From: an uncultured Aquimarina sp. | Lineage (GTDB): Bacteria; Bacteroidota; Bacteroidia; Flavobacteriales; Flavobacteriaceae | NCBI GenBank assembly: GCA_947500845.1 | Contig: CANMTP010000002.1 | Span: forward strand, 124,001-188,000 | Direction of reading: 5' to 3' | DNA: 64,000 bases | Translations under genes and position numbers: made by a program | In this document: piece after piece, positions 35,722 to 45,425 of the stretch | How the letters are laid out: every line of letters starts with the position of its first letter | How positions within the stretch are numbered: position 1 is the stretch's first letter | Notes under the pieces: generated by a model | Databases searched by the model: none | The model's input: the letters and a program-made list of their open reading frames with translations, nothing else | Told to the model about the DNA's origin: nothing

Positions 35722-35726
35722 CTATA

Positions 35727-36848
35727 TCACTTTCTGGGCACCAAAATGAATTGTTGTTTTCCTTGTTTTTTAACAGTATATCGATTCTCAATTTCATTGG
35801 CTCCTTCCAAACCTAAAGATTCAACATAATCAATCCAATCTTGTCTGTCTACAATAGCATTGTCCAAAATAGTATCAGTAAAGTTAGCATTATCCAATTT
35901 GGTCCCCCAAAGTGTAGCTTCAGAAAGATCGGCTCCGCTTAAATCTGCACCAAAAAGATTAGCATTAGTAAGATCGGCACTTAGTAGTTCAGCCCTTTTC
36001 AAATTGGCATTATTAAGTCTGGCTCTCTTTAGAACTGCATCAGACAGGTTAATCTTGCTCATTTGTGCCTCTTTAAGCTCTGCTCTTTCGAGATTAGCCG
36101 CTGGCATTTGCGCCTGTGAAAGATCAGAAAAGTCTAATCTGGCATATTTCAGGTTTACCCCTCGCCCTAAGTTTACTTTTCTTAGATCAGTATAAGTGAA
36201 ATCTGCAGAGTTGAGGATATCTCTCGAAGACTCCAGACCCAAATCACTTTGTAAGAGGCTAAATAAGAGCTGTCCACGTTCTGGACTAATGGGCCGTTCG
36301 ATAAGCTTATTATTTTCCAAAAACTTGTAGGGTTTCATGGACATGCATAAACTTATAATTCTTGCTTCTAGTGTTTTACTAATATTGCGTCCTCCCGATC
36401 CTTTGTATTTTAGCTCTTCATTAAAATCTGATAACACATCACTCATTACAAAAACAAGAGAAGATCTACGATCTGCCTCTACTAATCTATTTTGATTTTC
36501 GATAAATCTATTTTGATTCATCAATAATTTAGTTTGAAAAAGTAATACCGCTGCCGGAATTACAGCTATCATAAAAGCAAAAAGTCCAATTCTGGTAACC
36601 CTCCAGATAACACTGGATGAGACATCAGAAACAGTATCTACAGAAACCGTCTTATATTCTTTATATTCATTAATGGCATTACTGATGCTATTCTTGAGTC
36701 TTTTACCAAAAATTGGAACGCTAGACTTCTTTACTAGCCACCATCTAAAACGCTTTTTCTTTTGCTTACCAGCGTTTATCTTATCTAATTTATCCTGAAG
36801 TAGTTTATTTTCCCTTTTTAATCGTTCGATATAATCTTGCTCGTTCAC
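35727..36848 (-). CDS. Membrane-anchored pentapeptide repeat protein
   Basis: A 373-residue protein. The N-terminus is a short coiled coil (YIERLKRENKLLQDKLDKI) followed by a very basic stretch, then a membrane helix at about 92-110 (IGLFAFMIAVIPAAVLLF). The second half contains about twenty A(D/N)LXX pentapeptides (for example ANLFGADLSGADLSEATLWG), which build a right-handed quadrilateral beta-helix. The start is GTG. Some free pentapeptide proteins mimic DNA and protect gyrase; this one, being membrane-bound, more likely offers a binding surface or senses something. Function unknown. Confidence 0.82.
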   Translation of the reverse strand: MNEQDYIERLKRENKLLQDKLDKINAGKQKKKRFRWWLVKKSSVPIFGKRLKNSISNAINEYKEYKTVSVDTVSDVSSSVIWRVTRIGLFAFMIAVIPAAVLLFQTKLLMNQNRFIENQNRLVEADRRSSLVFVMSDVLSDFNEELKYKGSGGRNISKTLEARIISLCMSMKPYKFLENNKLIERPISPERGQLLFSLLQSDLGLESSRDILNSADFTYTDLRKVNLGRGVNLKYARLDFSDLSQAQMPAANLERAELKEAQMSKINLSDAVLKRARLNNANLKRAELLSADLTNANLFGADLSGADLSEATLWGTKLDNANFTDTILDNAIVDRQDWIDYVESLGLEGANEIENRYTVKKQGKQQFILVPRK

Positions 36849-36917
36849 TATACTATAAGATTTGAATATAAAACGCTGAAGATATAAAAATTATTGAGTG
36901 TTCGTAAAAAACTATAA

Positions 36918-37049
36918 CACAATGCCATCCCAAATTCGTTTCAAGATCCAAATAAAAATAATGATGGAGAGATACTTAATCAAATCCTGCGCGATTATAT
37001 TTCTAACTACAAAACAATTAGGCGAACAGAAAAATTATTACCAGAGTAA
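36918..37049 (+). pseudogene. Possible gene remnant without a start codon
   Basis: A 43-codon open stretch without an ATG reads as ordinary protein (IPNSFQDPNKNNDGEILNQI, then LRDYISNYKTIRRTEKLLPE) and ends in TAA. Its composition looks coding, but it is short and preceded by a stop, so it may be the tail of a decayed gene or chance. I cannot name it. Confidence 0.2.
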
Positions 37050-37102
37050 GAAAGCCCCTTACCCTTTTACAAGTTGAAAAGGAAAAATCTTATTTCATGA
37101 TA

Positions 37103-37327
37103 TTAGATATACCCCTTTTTTGTGAGTATATAAACCAGAGAAATAAGAGTTTTTCCCTTAAAACGTTTTTTAAGTCCATTAATTCTATGTTCTATAGATC
37201 TAAGGCTGTAAGGCTCAATGTTTTTTTCTTTTAAATATTTCGAAACCTCTACTTGTGTTAAGCCGTTTTTTAACTTATCCAATATAAGTTTTTCATATTC
37301 ATCAAGTAGTGCATCATCTTTCTTCAT
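37103..37327 (-). CDS. Small LuxR/GerE-like helix-turn-helix protein
   Basis: A 74-residue protein made of one HTH domain. LILDKLKNGLTQVEVSKYL, then SLRSIEHRINGLKKRFKGKT and ISLVYILTKKGYI follow the pattern of the LuxR C-terminal DNA-binding domain (LTxxEVAxxL ... SxxTVExHxxxIxxKL). It lacks any receiver or ligand domain. A palindrome TACGGAAATCCGTA lies 52 nt upstream of its start and could be its own operator (inference). Small orphan regulators of this kind occur in flavobacteria with unknown targets. Confidence 0.7.
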   Translation of the reverse strand: MKKDDALLDEYEKLILDKLKNGLTQVEVSKYLKEKNIEPYSLRSIEHRINGLKKRFKGKTLISLVYILTKKGYI

Positions 37328-37670
37328 TGCTAACTTTTAATCAAAGTGCTAAAATCAGAAATTTATTGGTGCACTTTTTACGGAAATCCGTAGGAAAACT
37401 TTTTTTTTGAAAAATGTACGGTAAGAATTTAATGAAACTCTAGTTTTTTTATCTACAAGCAGCTAGAAATTAAAAGATTAGTTCTAAGGAAAGGTCACAT
37501 AGGTAAGGTACTATAAATAATGCTCTTAAAAATATTGTGTTAGAATGCAGATTTTTAATTTCGATTGCTCGGCTATGAATAATAAGGAATATTTTCCCAA
37601 GGCATATGTATAGTTTTTTTTCTTTTCCATGTACACCAATGAAACAAATTTAGTCGGTACCAAAAAGCAA
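37328..37670. other. Gene-free stretch with a TACGGA palindrome
   Basis: It holds the inverted repeat TACGGAAATCCGTA at 37379-37392 and, about 25 nt on, the related word TACGGTAAG. Apart from these, and low-complexity T-runs, I see nothing. The open frame at 37526-37744 on the minus strand overlaps the tRNA-Leu gene and its terminator and is not a gene. Confidence 0.5.
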
Positions 37671-37701
37671 AAAACCTTCATGATCAAATCATGAAGGTTT
37701 T
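37671..37701 (-). terminator. Terminator of the tRNA-Gly/tRNA-Leu unit
   Basis: A 14-bp stem (AAAACCTTCATGAT with ATCATGAAGGTTTT) and a 3-nt loop, with a T-run on the minus strand, directly after the 3' end of tRNA-Leu. Confidence 0.88.
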
Positions 37702-37702
37702 G

Positions 37703-37787
37703 TACTGAAGGCGGGACTTGAACCCGCACGGCCTTACAGGCCATTGGATTTTAAGTCCAACGTGTCTACCAATTCCACCACTTCAGC
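37703..37787 (-). tRNA. tRNA-Leu (anticodon TAA)
   Basis: On the minus strand the sequence folds into an 85-nt class II tRNA. The acceptor GCTGAAG pairs with CTTCAGT, the anticodon stem TTGGA/TCCAA encloses CTTAAAA (anticodon TAA, reading UUA/UUG), there is a long variable arm (TGGCCTGTAAGGCCG) and the T-loop GGTTCAAGTCC. CCA is not encoded. It is 19 nt downstream of tRNA-Gly. Confidence 0.95.
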
Positions 37788-37806
37788 CTGGTATGTTTTA
37801 TCTCAG

Positions 37807-37878
37807 AGCGAAAGACGGGATTTGAACCCGCGACCCTCACCTTGGCAAGGTGATGCTCTACCCCTGAGCTACTTTCGC
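37807..37878 (-). tRNA. tRNA-Gly (anticodon GCC)
   Basis: A 72-nt cloverleaf on the minus strand: acceptor GCGAAAG/CTTTCGC, D-arm AGCTCAGGGGTAGAGC, anticodon stem-loop CACCTTGCCAAGGTG (anticodon GCC), and T-arm with GGTTCAAATCC. CCA is not encoded. It is the first gene of a two-tRNA unit. Confidence 0.95.
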
Positions 37879-37974
37879 AGTTTGTAAAGAACTTCGCAAT
37901 TCTCTGATTGCGGATGCAAATTTAAAACAATTCTAGTAATACCAAAGTGTTTTTATAAAAAAGAATTGAAAATT

Positions 37975-40602
37975 TTATACCTGTGAAGCTTTCTTCCTGG
38001 TTAGCATACGTTTAATCTCATTAAGCTTCATTAGCGCTTCTACCGGAGTAAGCGTGTCGATATCGATATCCAGAATTTCTTCTTTAATCTCTTCAAGCAA
38101 AGGATCGTCCAGATTAAAGAAGCTTAGCTGTAATTCATCTTCTTCCTGCATTCCTTTGATTTTGTCAGTAAGCTCCTCACTACTATGTGATTTTTCAAGC
38201 TTTTTAAGCATTTTATTGGCTCTATGCAATACCTGCTGTGGCATCCCGGCCATTTTGGCTACATGAATCCCAAAACTATGCTCACTACCTCCGGGAACAA
38301 GTTTCCGAAGAAAAAGTACATTATCTTTTAGCTCTTTTACCGATACATTATAATTTTTGATACGATCAAAAGTCTCGCACATCTCATTGAGCTCATGATA
38401 GTGCGTTGCAAAAAGTGTTTTTGGCTTTGCAGGATGTTCATGTAAAAACTCACTAATCGCCCAAGCAATTGAAATACCATCATAAGTACTGGTACCACGG
38501 CCTATTTCATCGAGTAAGACTAAACTACGATCCGAAATATTATTTAGGATACTGGCAGTTTCATTCATCTCTACCATAAAAGTAGATTCACCCATAGAAA
38601 TATTGTCACTGGCTCCCACCCTGGTAAATATTTTATCTACTACTCCTATTTTAGCTTCTTCTGCAGGAACAAAACAACCCATTTGTGCCAATAAAACGAT
38701 CAATGCTGTCTGTCGTAATATGGCAGATTTACCACTCATATTAGGACCGGTAATCATAATCATCTGTTGGTGATCTCTATCCAGCGATACATCATTAGCT
38801 ATATAGTGTTCTCCTGGTGGTAATTGTTTTTCGATGACCGGGTGACGGCCATTTTTGATCTCAAGATCAAAAGATTCGTCGATCAAAGGTCGCACATATT
38901 GATATTCTTGCGCCAATTGTGCAAAAGAGCACAGACAATCTAATTGACCTATTAAAGTGGCATTAAGCTGTACTGGCTTGATATATTCATTCATCCAAAT
39001 GACCAGATCATTAAATAACTGCTGCTCCAGTGCCAGGATTTTTTCTTCGGCTCCTAAAATTTTGGCTTCATATTCCTTTAGCTCTTCAGTAATATATCGT
39101 TCTGCACTTACCAACGTTTGTTTTCTAATCCATGTATCTGGCACTTTATCTTTGTGCGTATTTCGCACTTCGATATAATATCCAAAGACATTATTTGATG
39201 CTATTTTTAAAGAAGTGATTCCTGTAGCCACAGTCTCACGCTCGAGCATCTTATCCAGGTAATCTTTTCCTGAAAATGCAATAGATCGCAATTCGTCTAG
39301 TTCTTCTAAATATCCACTAGCAATTGTATTTCCTTTTAAAACATTTACCGGAGCCTCTTCATTAAGTGTTTCTTTAATTTTAGCACGAAGTAATTCGCAA
39401 TCATTCAATGTATCTCCAATTATTTTTAATGCTTCGTTATCACTACCGGATGCTAAAGATTTGATCGGTACAATAGCTTCTAGTGAGTTTTTAAGCTGAA
39501 TAACCTCGCGGGGATTTACTTTTCCGGTAGCTACTTTAGAAATCAATCGTTCTACGTCACCAATTTGTTTGATTTGATGTTGAATTTTTTGATGCAACTT
39601 AACATTATCGAGAAAAAATTGAACCACCTCATGACGTTTCTGTATAGCAGAAATATTCTTTAACGGAAGCGCTAGCCATCGTTTCAGAGTACGCCCCCCC
39701 ATAGGGGAAATCGTTTTATCTATCACGTCCAGCAACGTGATGGCATTAGCTGCGTTGGCATGATACAATTCTAGATTACGAATGGTAAAGCGATCCATCC
39801 AGATATATTGATCTTCGGCAATACGCTGTATCGCTGTAATATGCTTCAGTTTATGATGTTGGGTTTCATTAAGGTAGTGCAGAATTACTCCTGCTGCAAT
39901 GATTCCTTCTTGCAAATGATCTACTCCAAATCCTTTTAAAGAAGTCGTCCCGAAGTGATCATTTAATGTTTCATGCGCATAATCGGTTTTAAAAACCCAG
40001 TCTTCCAGAAAGAATGCATGGTAATCCTGACCAAAATCCTGATAAAAAATTTGTTTTTTAGGTTTGGTGATCAAGATTTCACTTGGGTTAAAATTCTGAA
40101 TGAGCTTATCCATATGAGCGACATCACCTTGCGCAGTTAGAAACTCCCCGGTAGAGACATCTAAAAATGCAATTCCTATTTCTTTTTTACCATAATGTAC
40201 CGCACATAAAAAGTTATTGGTTTTACTTTGTAGCACCTCATCATTTAGTGCAACTCCCGGAGTAACTAACTCGGTCACTCCCCTCTTTACAATAGTTTTG
40301 GTTTGCTTTGGATCTTCAAGCTGATCACAGATTGCTACGCGCTCTCCCGCTTTTACTAATTTTGGTAAATAAGTGTTTAAAGAATGGTGTGGAAATCCAG
40401 CCAGGGCGGTTTCCATTTCGCTTCCATTTCCTCTTTTGGTCAAAACGATATTAAGAATCCTCGATGCCTTAATTGCATCTTCACCAAAGGTCTCATAAAA
40501 ATCCCCTACTCTAAACAACAATAATGCATCAGGATGCTTTGCCTTTATGGCGTTGTATTGCTTCATCAGTGGGGTTACCTTCTTTCCGTTCTTTCCTGCC
40601 AT
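37975..40602 (-). CDS. mutS: DNA mismatch repair protein MutS
   Basis: An 875-residue mismatch-recognition ATPase. The N-terminal mismatch-binding domain has the Phe-x-Glu motif in [16 protein letters not shown], domain III contains the lever and clamp, and the ATPase part has [39 protein letters not shown] and [20 protein letters not shown], with THYHELNEM after it. Length is normal for MutS I. It starts mismatch repair with MutL (not in the window). Divergent from a SpoU methylase gene. Confidence 0.98.
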   Translation of the reverse strand: MAGKNGKKVTPLMKQYNAIKAKHPDALLLFRVGDFYETFGEDAIKASRILNIVLTKRGNGSEMETALAGFPHHSLNTYLPKLVKAGERVAICDQLEDPKQTKTIVKRGVTELVTPGVALNDEVLQSKTNNFLCAVHYGKKEIGIAFLDVSTGEFLTAQGDVAHMDKLIQNFNPSEILITKPKKQIFYQDFGQDYHAFFLEDWVFKTDYAHETLNDHFGTTSLKGFGVDHLQEGIIAAGVILHYLNETQHHKLKHITAIQRIAEDQYIWMDRFTIRNLELYHANAANAITLLDVIDKTISPMGGRTLKRWLALPLKNISAIQKRHEVVQFFLDNVKLHQKIQHQIKQIGDVERLISKVATGKVNPREVIQLKNSLEAIVPIKSLASGSDNEALKIIGDTLNDCELLRAKIKETLNEEAPVNVLKGNTIASGYLEELDELRSIAFSGKDYLDKMLERETVATGITSLKIASNNVFGYYIEVRNTHKDKVPDTWIRKQTLVSAERYITEELKEYEAKILGAEEKILALEQQLFNDLVIWMNEYIKPVQLNATLIGQLDCLCSFAQLAQEYQYVRPLIDESFDLEIKNGRHPVIEKQLPPGEHYIANDVSLDRDHQQMIMITGPNMSGKSAILRQTALIVLLAQMGCFVPAEEAKIGVVDKIFTRVGASDNISMGESTFMVEMNETASILNNISDRSLVLLDEIGRGTSTYDGISIAWAISEFLHEHPAKPKTLFATHYHELNEMCETFDRIKNYNVSVKELKDNVLFLRKLVPGGSEHSFGIHVAKMAGMPQQVLHRANKMLKKLEKSHSSEELTDKIKGMQEEDELQLSFFNLDDPLLEEIKEEILDIDIDTLTPVEALMKLNEIKRMLTRKKASQV

Positions 40603-40760
40603 TCAGCATATAATTTAATCAATCTTGCTAAAGTAGCCAATCTCTTATTTTTTTTGAAATATCAAATCGATGAGTTATTCAATTTTATTCACAATCCTAT
40701 TTTGAAATTGATAACACTTTATTGGTGACCAGTAGTTGTCAGAATTTATAAAAACCAATT

Positions 40761-40790
40761 TTGTCATCACAGCCTACGCTGGGATGACAA
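40761..40790. repeat. REP-like palindrome, second copy
   Basis: TTGTCATCACAGC and GCTGGGATGACAA form a 13-bp stem with one mismatch and a CTAC loop. The ends TTGTCAT/ATGACAA are the same as in the element at 8004-8080. It lies just before the SpoU methylase start and, when read as protein, creates a false N-terminal extension of that gene. Confidence 0.7.
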
Positions 40791-40810
40791 TAAATGATAT
40801 TTTTGCATCG

Positions 40811-41344
40811 ATGGAAAGAAATAGAAAACTTAAAAACAGTGAACTTGATCGTAAAACCATTGAGGAATTTAAGGCAGCAAAAAAAACTCCTTTAATTGTA
40901 ATACTGGATAATATTAGAAGTCTCAATAATATAGGATCGGTATTTAGAACTGCTGATGCTTTTTTAATTGAAAAAATATATCTCTGCGGTATCACCGCGG
41001 TTCCACCCCATAAAGATATTCAGAAAACAGCTTTGGGTGCCACTGATACAGTAGCATGGGAATATCACAAGGACACTTTAGAATTGGTTAAAAACTTGAA
41101 AGAACAGCACATTAAAATTCTTTCCATAGAGCAAGCTGAAAATGCCGTAATGCTCAATAATTTTATTCCTGAAACTTCTCAAAAATATGCTGTGGTCTTT
41201 GGTAACGAAGTTAAAGGGGTACAGCAAGAAATTGTCTCTGAAAGCGATATGATACTTGAAATCCCACAATACGGAAGTAAACACTCTCTTAATATATCTG
41301 TAAGTGTAGGTATCGTAATTTGGGATTTGTTCAATAAATTATAA
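40811..41344 (+). CDS. SpoU/TrmH family RNA 2'-O-methyltransferase
   Basis: A 177-residue SPOUT-class methyltransferase, SAM-dependent, acting on tRNA or rRNA ribose. Motif 1 is LDNIRSLNNIGSVFRTADAF, motif 2 is AVVFGNEVKGVQQEI and motif 3 is IPQYGSKHSLNISVSVGIVIWD with the Asn of the knot. The ATG at 40811 (MERNRKLKNSELDRK) is preferred to the frame start at 40736, whose extra residues come from the REP-like palindrome. The exact target base is not predictable from sequence. Confidence 0.92.
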   Translation: MERNRKLKNSELDRKTIEEFKAAKKTPLIVILDNIRSLNNIGSVFRTADAFLIEKIYLCGITAVPPHKDIQKTALGATDTVAWEYHKDTLELVKNLKEQHIKILSIEQAENAVMLNNFIPETSQKYAVVFGNEVKGVQQEIVSESDMILEIPQYGSKHSLNISVSVGIVIWDLFNKL

Positions 41345-41379
41345 ATATGCTTGAATATGTAAATAGATCGCATATAATC

Positions 41380-41560
41380 AACTTGAGTTCGATGTAAGAA
41401 AATTTACGTCAGTCAGAGTGATTTTCGATAGAAAATCGTATCGAAGACAAGTAAATTTTCAATCAAAAACCTAATTTCGATACAATTTTTCTTCGTTTCA
41501 CTATGAAAAATCACTCAATTTGACGGCTTTTATAAATCAAGATCCTTAGATCGAACTTAC
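41380..41560. repeat. Inverted pair of a 40-50 nt intergenic repeat
   Basis: Arm A (41408-41446) and the reverse complement of arm B (41476-41524) share GTCA, GAGTGATTTT, CATAG/GATAG, and TCGTATCGAA/TTGTATCGAA in the same order, differing by small gaps. The two face each other across about 30 nt. This resembles short intergenic repeats seen in flavobacterial genomes. The rest of the gap (41345-41716) contains nothing else that I can support. Confidence 0.55.
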
Positions 41561-41716
41561 GTTAATTAAAAACTATATTTCAGAATTCTAAGATCATAAC
41601 AACACTTGTGTAATTTGCAAAAAACTGAGGCATCCATACTAGGGTGCTTTCTTTTTCTTACGTCTATATAAATAACAACCACAAATTTTTTAACATCTAA
41701 CTAAAAGAACAAACTC

Positions 41717-43897
41717 ATGAAACCGAACAAGAAATTATTTATCCTTCTTACATTAGTAATGATCATCACAATAAGCTTTGCCCAGGAAGAAGAATGTGGT
41801 GCAGAACCTCCAAAAGATTATGGTACTTTTATGCTTAAAAGACTGGTATCAATCGCTAACGCCAAAGCATTATCTTCTCCGGTATCATTGCCAATTCAAC
41901 ATCATGTTTCTCGAAACTCAAGTGGAAACAATCCTGCAGTTTCCAGTGCAGAGATTCAAAACGTGATGGATGAGCTTAACGCAACCTATGCACCCATGAA
42001 TATTTCATTTTATAATTATGGCCCAACCCGGTTTATTGATAACAGCAGCTGGAACCCTTCGTTCAATAAAAGCAATGACAGCCAACTAGTACAATACGAA
42101 GTAGCAGAAGCCATCAACATTTTTTATTTTACCGAAGTACTTTCTGGGAGCTCTACCATTTGCGGATTTGCAAAATTTCCGGGCACCGGTAATCGGGCGA
42201 TCCTTGATGCATCGTGTTCTCAAAATGGATCTACCTCTGCTCACGAGCTGGGTCATTATTTCTCTATACTACACACCCACTCGACATCCAATGGTCGAGA
42301 ACTTGTACAACGCACCAATTGCAATAATGCAGGAGATTTCTTTTGCGATACACCCGCAGACCCAAGACTCAGCAGCCTAGTCAACACCAGTTGTAACTAC
42401 ACAGGTTCTGCAACTGATGCTAATGGAGATCAATATCAGCCAGACACAAGAAACGTGATGTCGTATACACGTAAAAGTTGTCGTACCGGTGGCTTCACCA
42501 ATCAACAACAAGATGCCATTGTAGTATCCTTACAATCCGATAGAGCCTATTTGCTTGACGCTACAAATCCACCTGCATGCACAGTTATAAGTAATTTTCC
42601 ATACAGCGAAAGCTTTGAATCTGGTTTTGGAGAGTGGTCTAATGCCAGCGGAGATGATATCCAATGGACCCGAGATTCTGATGGTACACCCTCGACCGGC
42701 ACAGGCCCTTCAAACGCAAAAGAGGGTTCTTCATATCTTTATACTGAAGCCTCAACAAATGTAACTCCACCTGGAAGCCCTAATAAAGTCGCTACCCTGA
42801 ATAGCCCTTGCATAGATCTGAGTTCTTCCTCAAATATGTCCTTGACGTTTGGATATCATATGCTAGGTACTGCCATGGGAACTTTAGAAGTATTGGTGAG
42901 CGCCGACGACGGAACTTCGTATACTTCTATATGGAATAAAAGTGGTAATCAGGGTGATGTATGGAGCCAAGCTACTGTAGATCTTTCGGCATATTCTGGT
43001 GTGATTAGATTACAACTTAAAGGAACAACAGGATCAGGCTGGAGCAGTGATATTGCTATTGATGATATAAACATAAGTTCAGGCTCTACTAACCCGCCTG
43101 GCACATGTAATGGTATCACTAGTTTTCCTTATCAAAAAAGTTTTGAGCCCGATTTTGGTTCATGGACTCAAGAAACCAACGATGATATCGATTGGTCTTT
43201 GGATAGCAATACTACTCCGTCTTCAAATACGGGACCTTCGGCTCCAACCCACGGAACTAATTATGCGTTTACCGAGGCATCAGGTAACGGAACCGGTTAT
43301 CCTAATAAAACTGCTTTGCTTACAAGCCCATGTATTGATTTAACAAATGAGACTAATACACAGCTTACTTTTGATTATCATATGTATGGTTCTAATATGG
43401 GAACACTAGAAATGAGGGCTTCGACAGATGGTGGGAGTTCATGGACGACCATCTGGAGTCAAACTGGAGATCAGGGAAATAACTGGAATTCGCAGACCGT
43501 AAGTCTATCTACTTATAGTGGTACCGTTATACAATTACAAATTAAAGGAACAACGGGATCAAGCTTCAGGAGCGATATGGCTATCGATAATATTAATATA
43601 ATACCAGGAAGTAGCGATAATGCTGATGATGATATTGAAAGTACTGTAACCAATACAATTCGCATTTTTCCAAATCCAATAGCATCTGGGTTGCTAAACA
43701 TTGAACATCCTAAAATTGCAAAAAGCAATGCACCTGTAAATATCATCATAACAGATTTTTTAGGGAAAAGAATAGATGTTCTGGCTTTAAATACGGGAAC
43801 AACCACCTATGATACCAGCAATTTAAGTAAAGGTGTCTATTTCATTATCTTCGAAGGTGAAGAAAGTAAACAAACTAGGAAACTAATTAAACAATAA
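41717..43897 (+). CDS. Secreted M43-type zinc metalloprotease with two tandem domains and a T9SS sorting tail
   Basis: A 726-residue secreted protease. A signal peptide (to about residue 23) precedes a pappalysin/cytophagalysin-like catalytic domain: the zinc motif HELGHYFSILH at 176-186 and the Met-turn NVMSYTRKSC. Two similar domains of about 165 residues follow (from FPYSESFESGFGEW and FPYQKSFEPDFGSW), each with SLTFGYHM/QLTFDYHM, GTLEV/GTLEM and DINI ends, like MAM or jelly-roll modules. The last 75 residues (IRIFPNPIASGLLNIEH ... TRKLIKQ) are a type A sorting domain for type IX secretion. It should digest proteins outside the cell. Confidence 0.92.
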   Translation: MKPNKKLFILLTLVMIITISFAQEEECGAEPPKDYGTFMLKRLVSIANAKALSSPVSLPIQHHVSRNSSGNNPAVSSAEIQNVMDELNATYAPMNISFYNYGPTRFIDNSSWNPSFNKSNDSQLVQYEVAEAINIFYFTEVLSGSSTICGFAKFPGTGNRAILDASCSQNGSTSAHELGHYFSILHTHSTSNGRELVQRTNCNNAGDFFCDTPADPRLSSLVNTSCNYTGSATDANGDQYQPDTRNVMSYTRKSCRTGGFTNQQQDAIVVSLQSDRAYLLDATNPPACTVISNFPYSESFESGFGEWSNASGDDIQWTRDSDGTPSTGTGPSNAKEGSSYLYTEASTNVTPPGSPNKVATLNSPCIDLSSSSNMSLTFGYHMLGTAMGTLEVLVSADDGTSYTSIWNKSGNQGDVWSQATVDLSAYSGVIRLQLKGTTGSGWSSDIAIDDINISSGSTNPPGTCNGITSFPYQKSFEPDFGSWTQETNDDIDWSLDSNTTPSSNTGPSAPTHGTNYAFTEASGNGTGYPNKTALLTSPCIDLTNETNTQLTFDYHMYGSNMGTLEMRASTDGGSSWTTIWSQTGDQGNNWNSQTVSLSTYSGTVIQLQIKGTTGSSFRSDMAIDNINIIPGSSDNADDDIESTVTNTIRIFPNPIASGLLNIEHPKIAKSNAPVNIIITDFLGKRIDVLALNTGTTTYDTSNLSKGVYFIIFEGEESKQTRKLIKQ

Positions 43898-43921
43898 AGT
43901 TTGTTTTTGAATTTTTGTTTT

Positions 43922-43958
43922 GAGGTCTAAGAAGTGTGTTCTTTTTAGACCTCTTTTT
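43922..43958 (+). terminator. Terminator after the M43 protease
   Basis: GAGGTCTAA and TTAGACCTC pair over 9 bp, extended by GAA/TTC, followed by five T. Confidence 0.82.
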
Positions 43959-44032
43959 GGTGTATTAACACATCAACCGAAATTTGTTTTGTAAGTTTAA
44001 TGCAAAATACTTTTTATATAATTATAATTACA

Positions 44033-45340
44033 ATGAAAAACTTATTAGTATTTACATTAATCATGCTCTTTGTTACTTCTTGTAAACAAGAAAACTCTCA
44101 AAAAGAAATGGTATCTGAAAATCAGCTGATTGCAAAAGCCAAGGAAATTCATAACAAAGTAATTACACTAGATACACATTGTGATATTAATGTAAAAAAC
44201 TTTACCGATTCTATTAATTATACTCATGATTTAAGTTCTCAAATCACGTTACCAAAAATGAGAAAAGGAGGCCTCGATGTTGCCTGGTTTATTGTATATA
44301 CCGGTCAAGATTCTTTAACTCCAGCAGGATATGAGAAAGCATATGAAATATCCATGTCAAAATTTGAAGCAATTCATAAATTAACAAAGGACATAGCTCC
44401 AGATCAGATTGAGCTGGCATTAACTTCTGATGATGTGCGTAGTATTCATAAAAAAGGAAAGAAAGTTGCCATGATTGGTATAGAAAATGGATATCCGATG
44501 GGTACTGATATTAACAATGTAAAGAAATTCTATGATTTGGGTGCCAGATATATGTCACTTTCTCACAATGGTCATAGCCAGCTTTGTGACTCTAATACTG
44601 GTGAAGCAGACGGAGTTTGGTTGCATAATGGAGTAAGTGATCTAGGCAAAGAAGTTATTGCAGCAATGAATAAGTACGGTATGATGATCGATGTTTCTCA
44701 TCCTTCCAAAGAATCAATGCGGCAAATGATCGAGCTTACCAAAGCTCCTGTTATTGCTTCACATTCTTCTGCAAGGGCTTTATGTAATCATAGCCGAAAC
44801 CTCGATGATGAACAATTACAATGGTTAAAAGAAAATGGCGGAGTTGTACAAACTGTTGCTTTCTCTTCATATCTGAATACCGAGAAATTCGAAAAAAGAA
44901 ACGAAAAAGAGGTAGAAATCGCAAAGCAAATAGCCGATTCTATGGGAGTAACCTGGTTAGAACGAGAAGAGGTCATGAAACTTAGTACCGAAGAAAAAGA
45001 AAAATACTATGATTTTCTGGGCACAATGGCCGCAATTCGAAGAACGAAAGTAAAGAAAATGGACAATCTACCTCCTGCTGTTGATGTGGTAGATTTTGTA
45101 AATCACATTGATTATATGGTTAAAAAAATAGGAATTGATCACGTTGGGATAAGCTCAGATTTTGATGGTGGTGGCGGAATTGAAGGTTGGAGCGATGCCT
45201 CAGAAACTTTTAATGTTACCTTAGAATTGGTTAAAAGAGGCTATTCTGAATCAGCAATAGAAAAATTATGGAGCGGCAATTTACTTCGGGTTCTTGATAA
45301 AGTACAAGAAGTTGCGGAAGAGATTCAAAAAACATCATAA
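44033..45340 (+). CDS. Membrane dipeptidase (M19) lipoprotein
   Basis: A 435-residue peptidase M19 (renal dipeptidase-like) enzyme. The signal MKNLLVFTLIMLFVTSC ends in a good lipobox, so it is a lipoprotein. Zinc ligands are visible: HCD in TLDTHCDIN, Glu in IGIENGYPMG, His in SLSHNGHSQL, His in VSHPSKES, and Asp in VGISSDFDGGGG. It should cleave dipeptides at the cell envelope. An earlier start at 44000 would break the signal peptide. A broken S41 protease gene follows on the same strand. Confidence 0.92.
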   Translation: MKNLLVFTLIMLFVTSCKQENSQKEMVSENQLIAKAKEIHNKVITLDTHCDINVKNFTDSINYTHDLSSQITLPKMRKGGLDVAWFIVYTGQDSLTPAGYEKAYEISMSKFEAIHKLTKDIAPDQIELALTSDDVRSIHKKGKKVAMIGIENGYPMGTDINNVKKFYDLGARYMSLSHNGHSQLCDSNTGEADGVWLHNGVSDLGKEVIAAMNKYGMMIDVSHPSKESMRQMIELTKAPVIASHSSARALCNHSRNLDDEQLQWLKENGGVVQTVAFSSYLNTEKFEKRNEKEVEIAKQIADSMGVTWLEREEVMKLSTEEKEKYYDFLGTMAAIRRTKVKKMDNLPPAVDVVDFVNHIDYMVKKIGIDHVGISSDFDGGGGIEGWSDASETFNVTLELVKRGYSESAIEKLWSGNLLRVLDKVQEVAEEIQKTS

Positions 45341-45425
45341 ATTTTCTGTGTAACTAATTATAACTGCTGCATAAATTAAATAATACTGTTCATCAATATA
45401 CACATTGCCAGAAATTCTTAATATA

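Noticed and set aside
36922..37080. ATG-started plus-strand frame of about 50 codons (MPSQIRFKIQIKIMM...)
   Set aside because: Composition is unlike protein; another frame over the same DNA looks more like a coding remnant and is given as a low-confidence pseudogene.
37526..37744. 72-codon minus-strand frame
   Set aside because: It overlaps the tRNA-Leu gene and its terminator.
37679..37880. tRNA cluster as an integration (att) site for a mobile element
   Set aside because: No integrase, no direct repeat of the tRNA 3' end and no foreign-looking genes are seen next to it.
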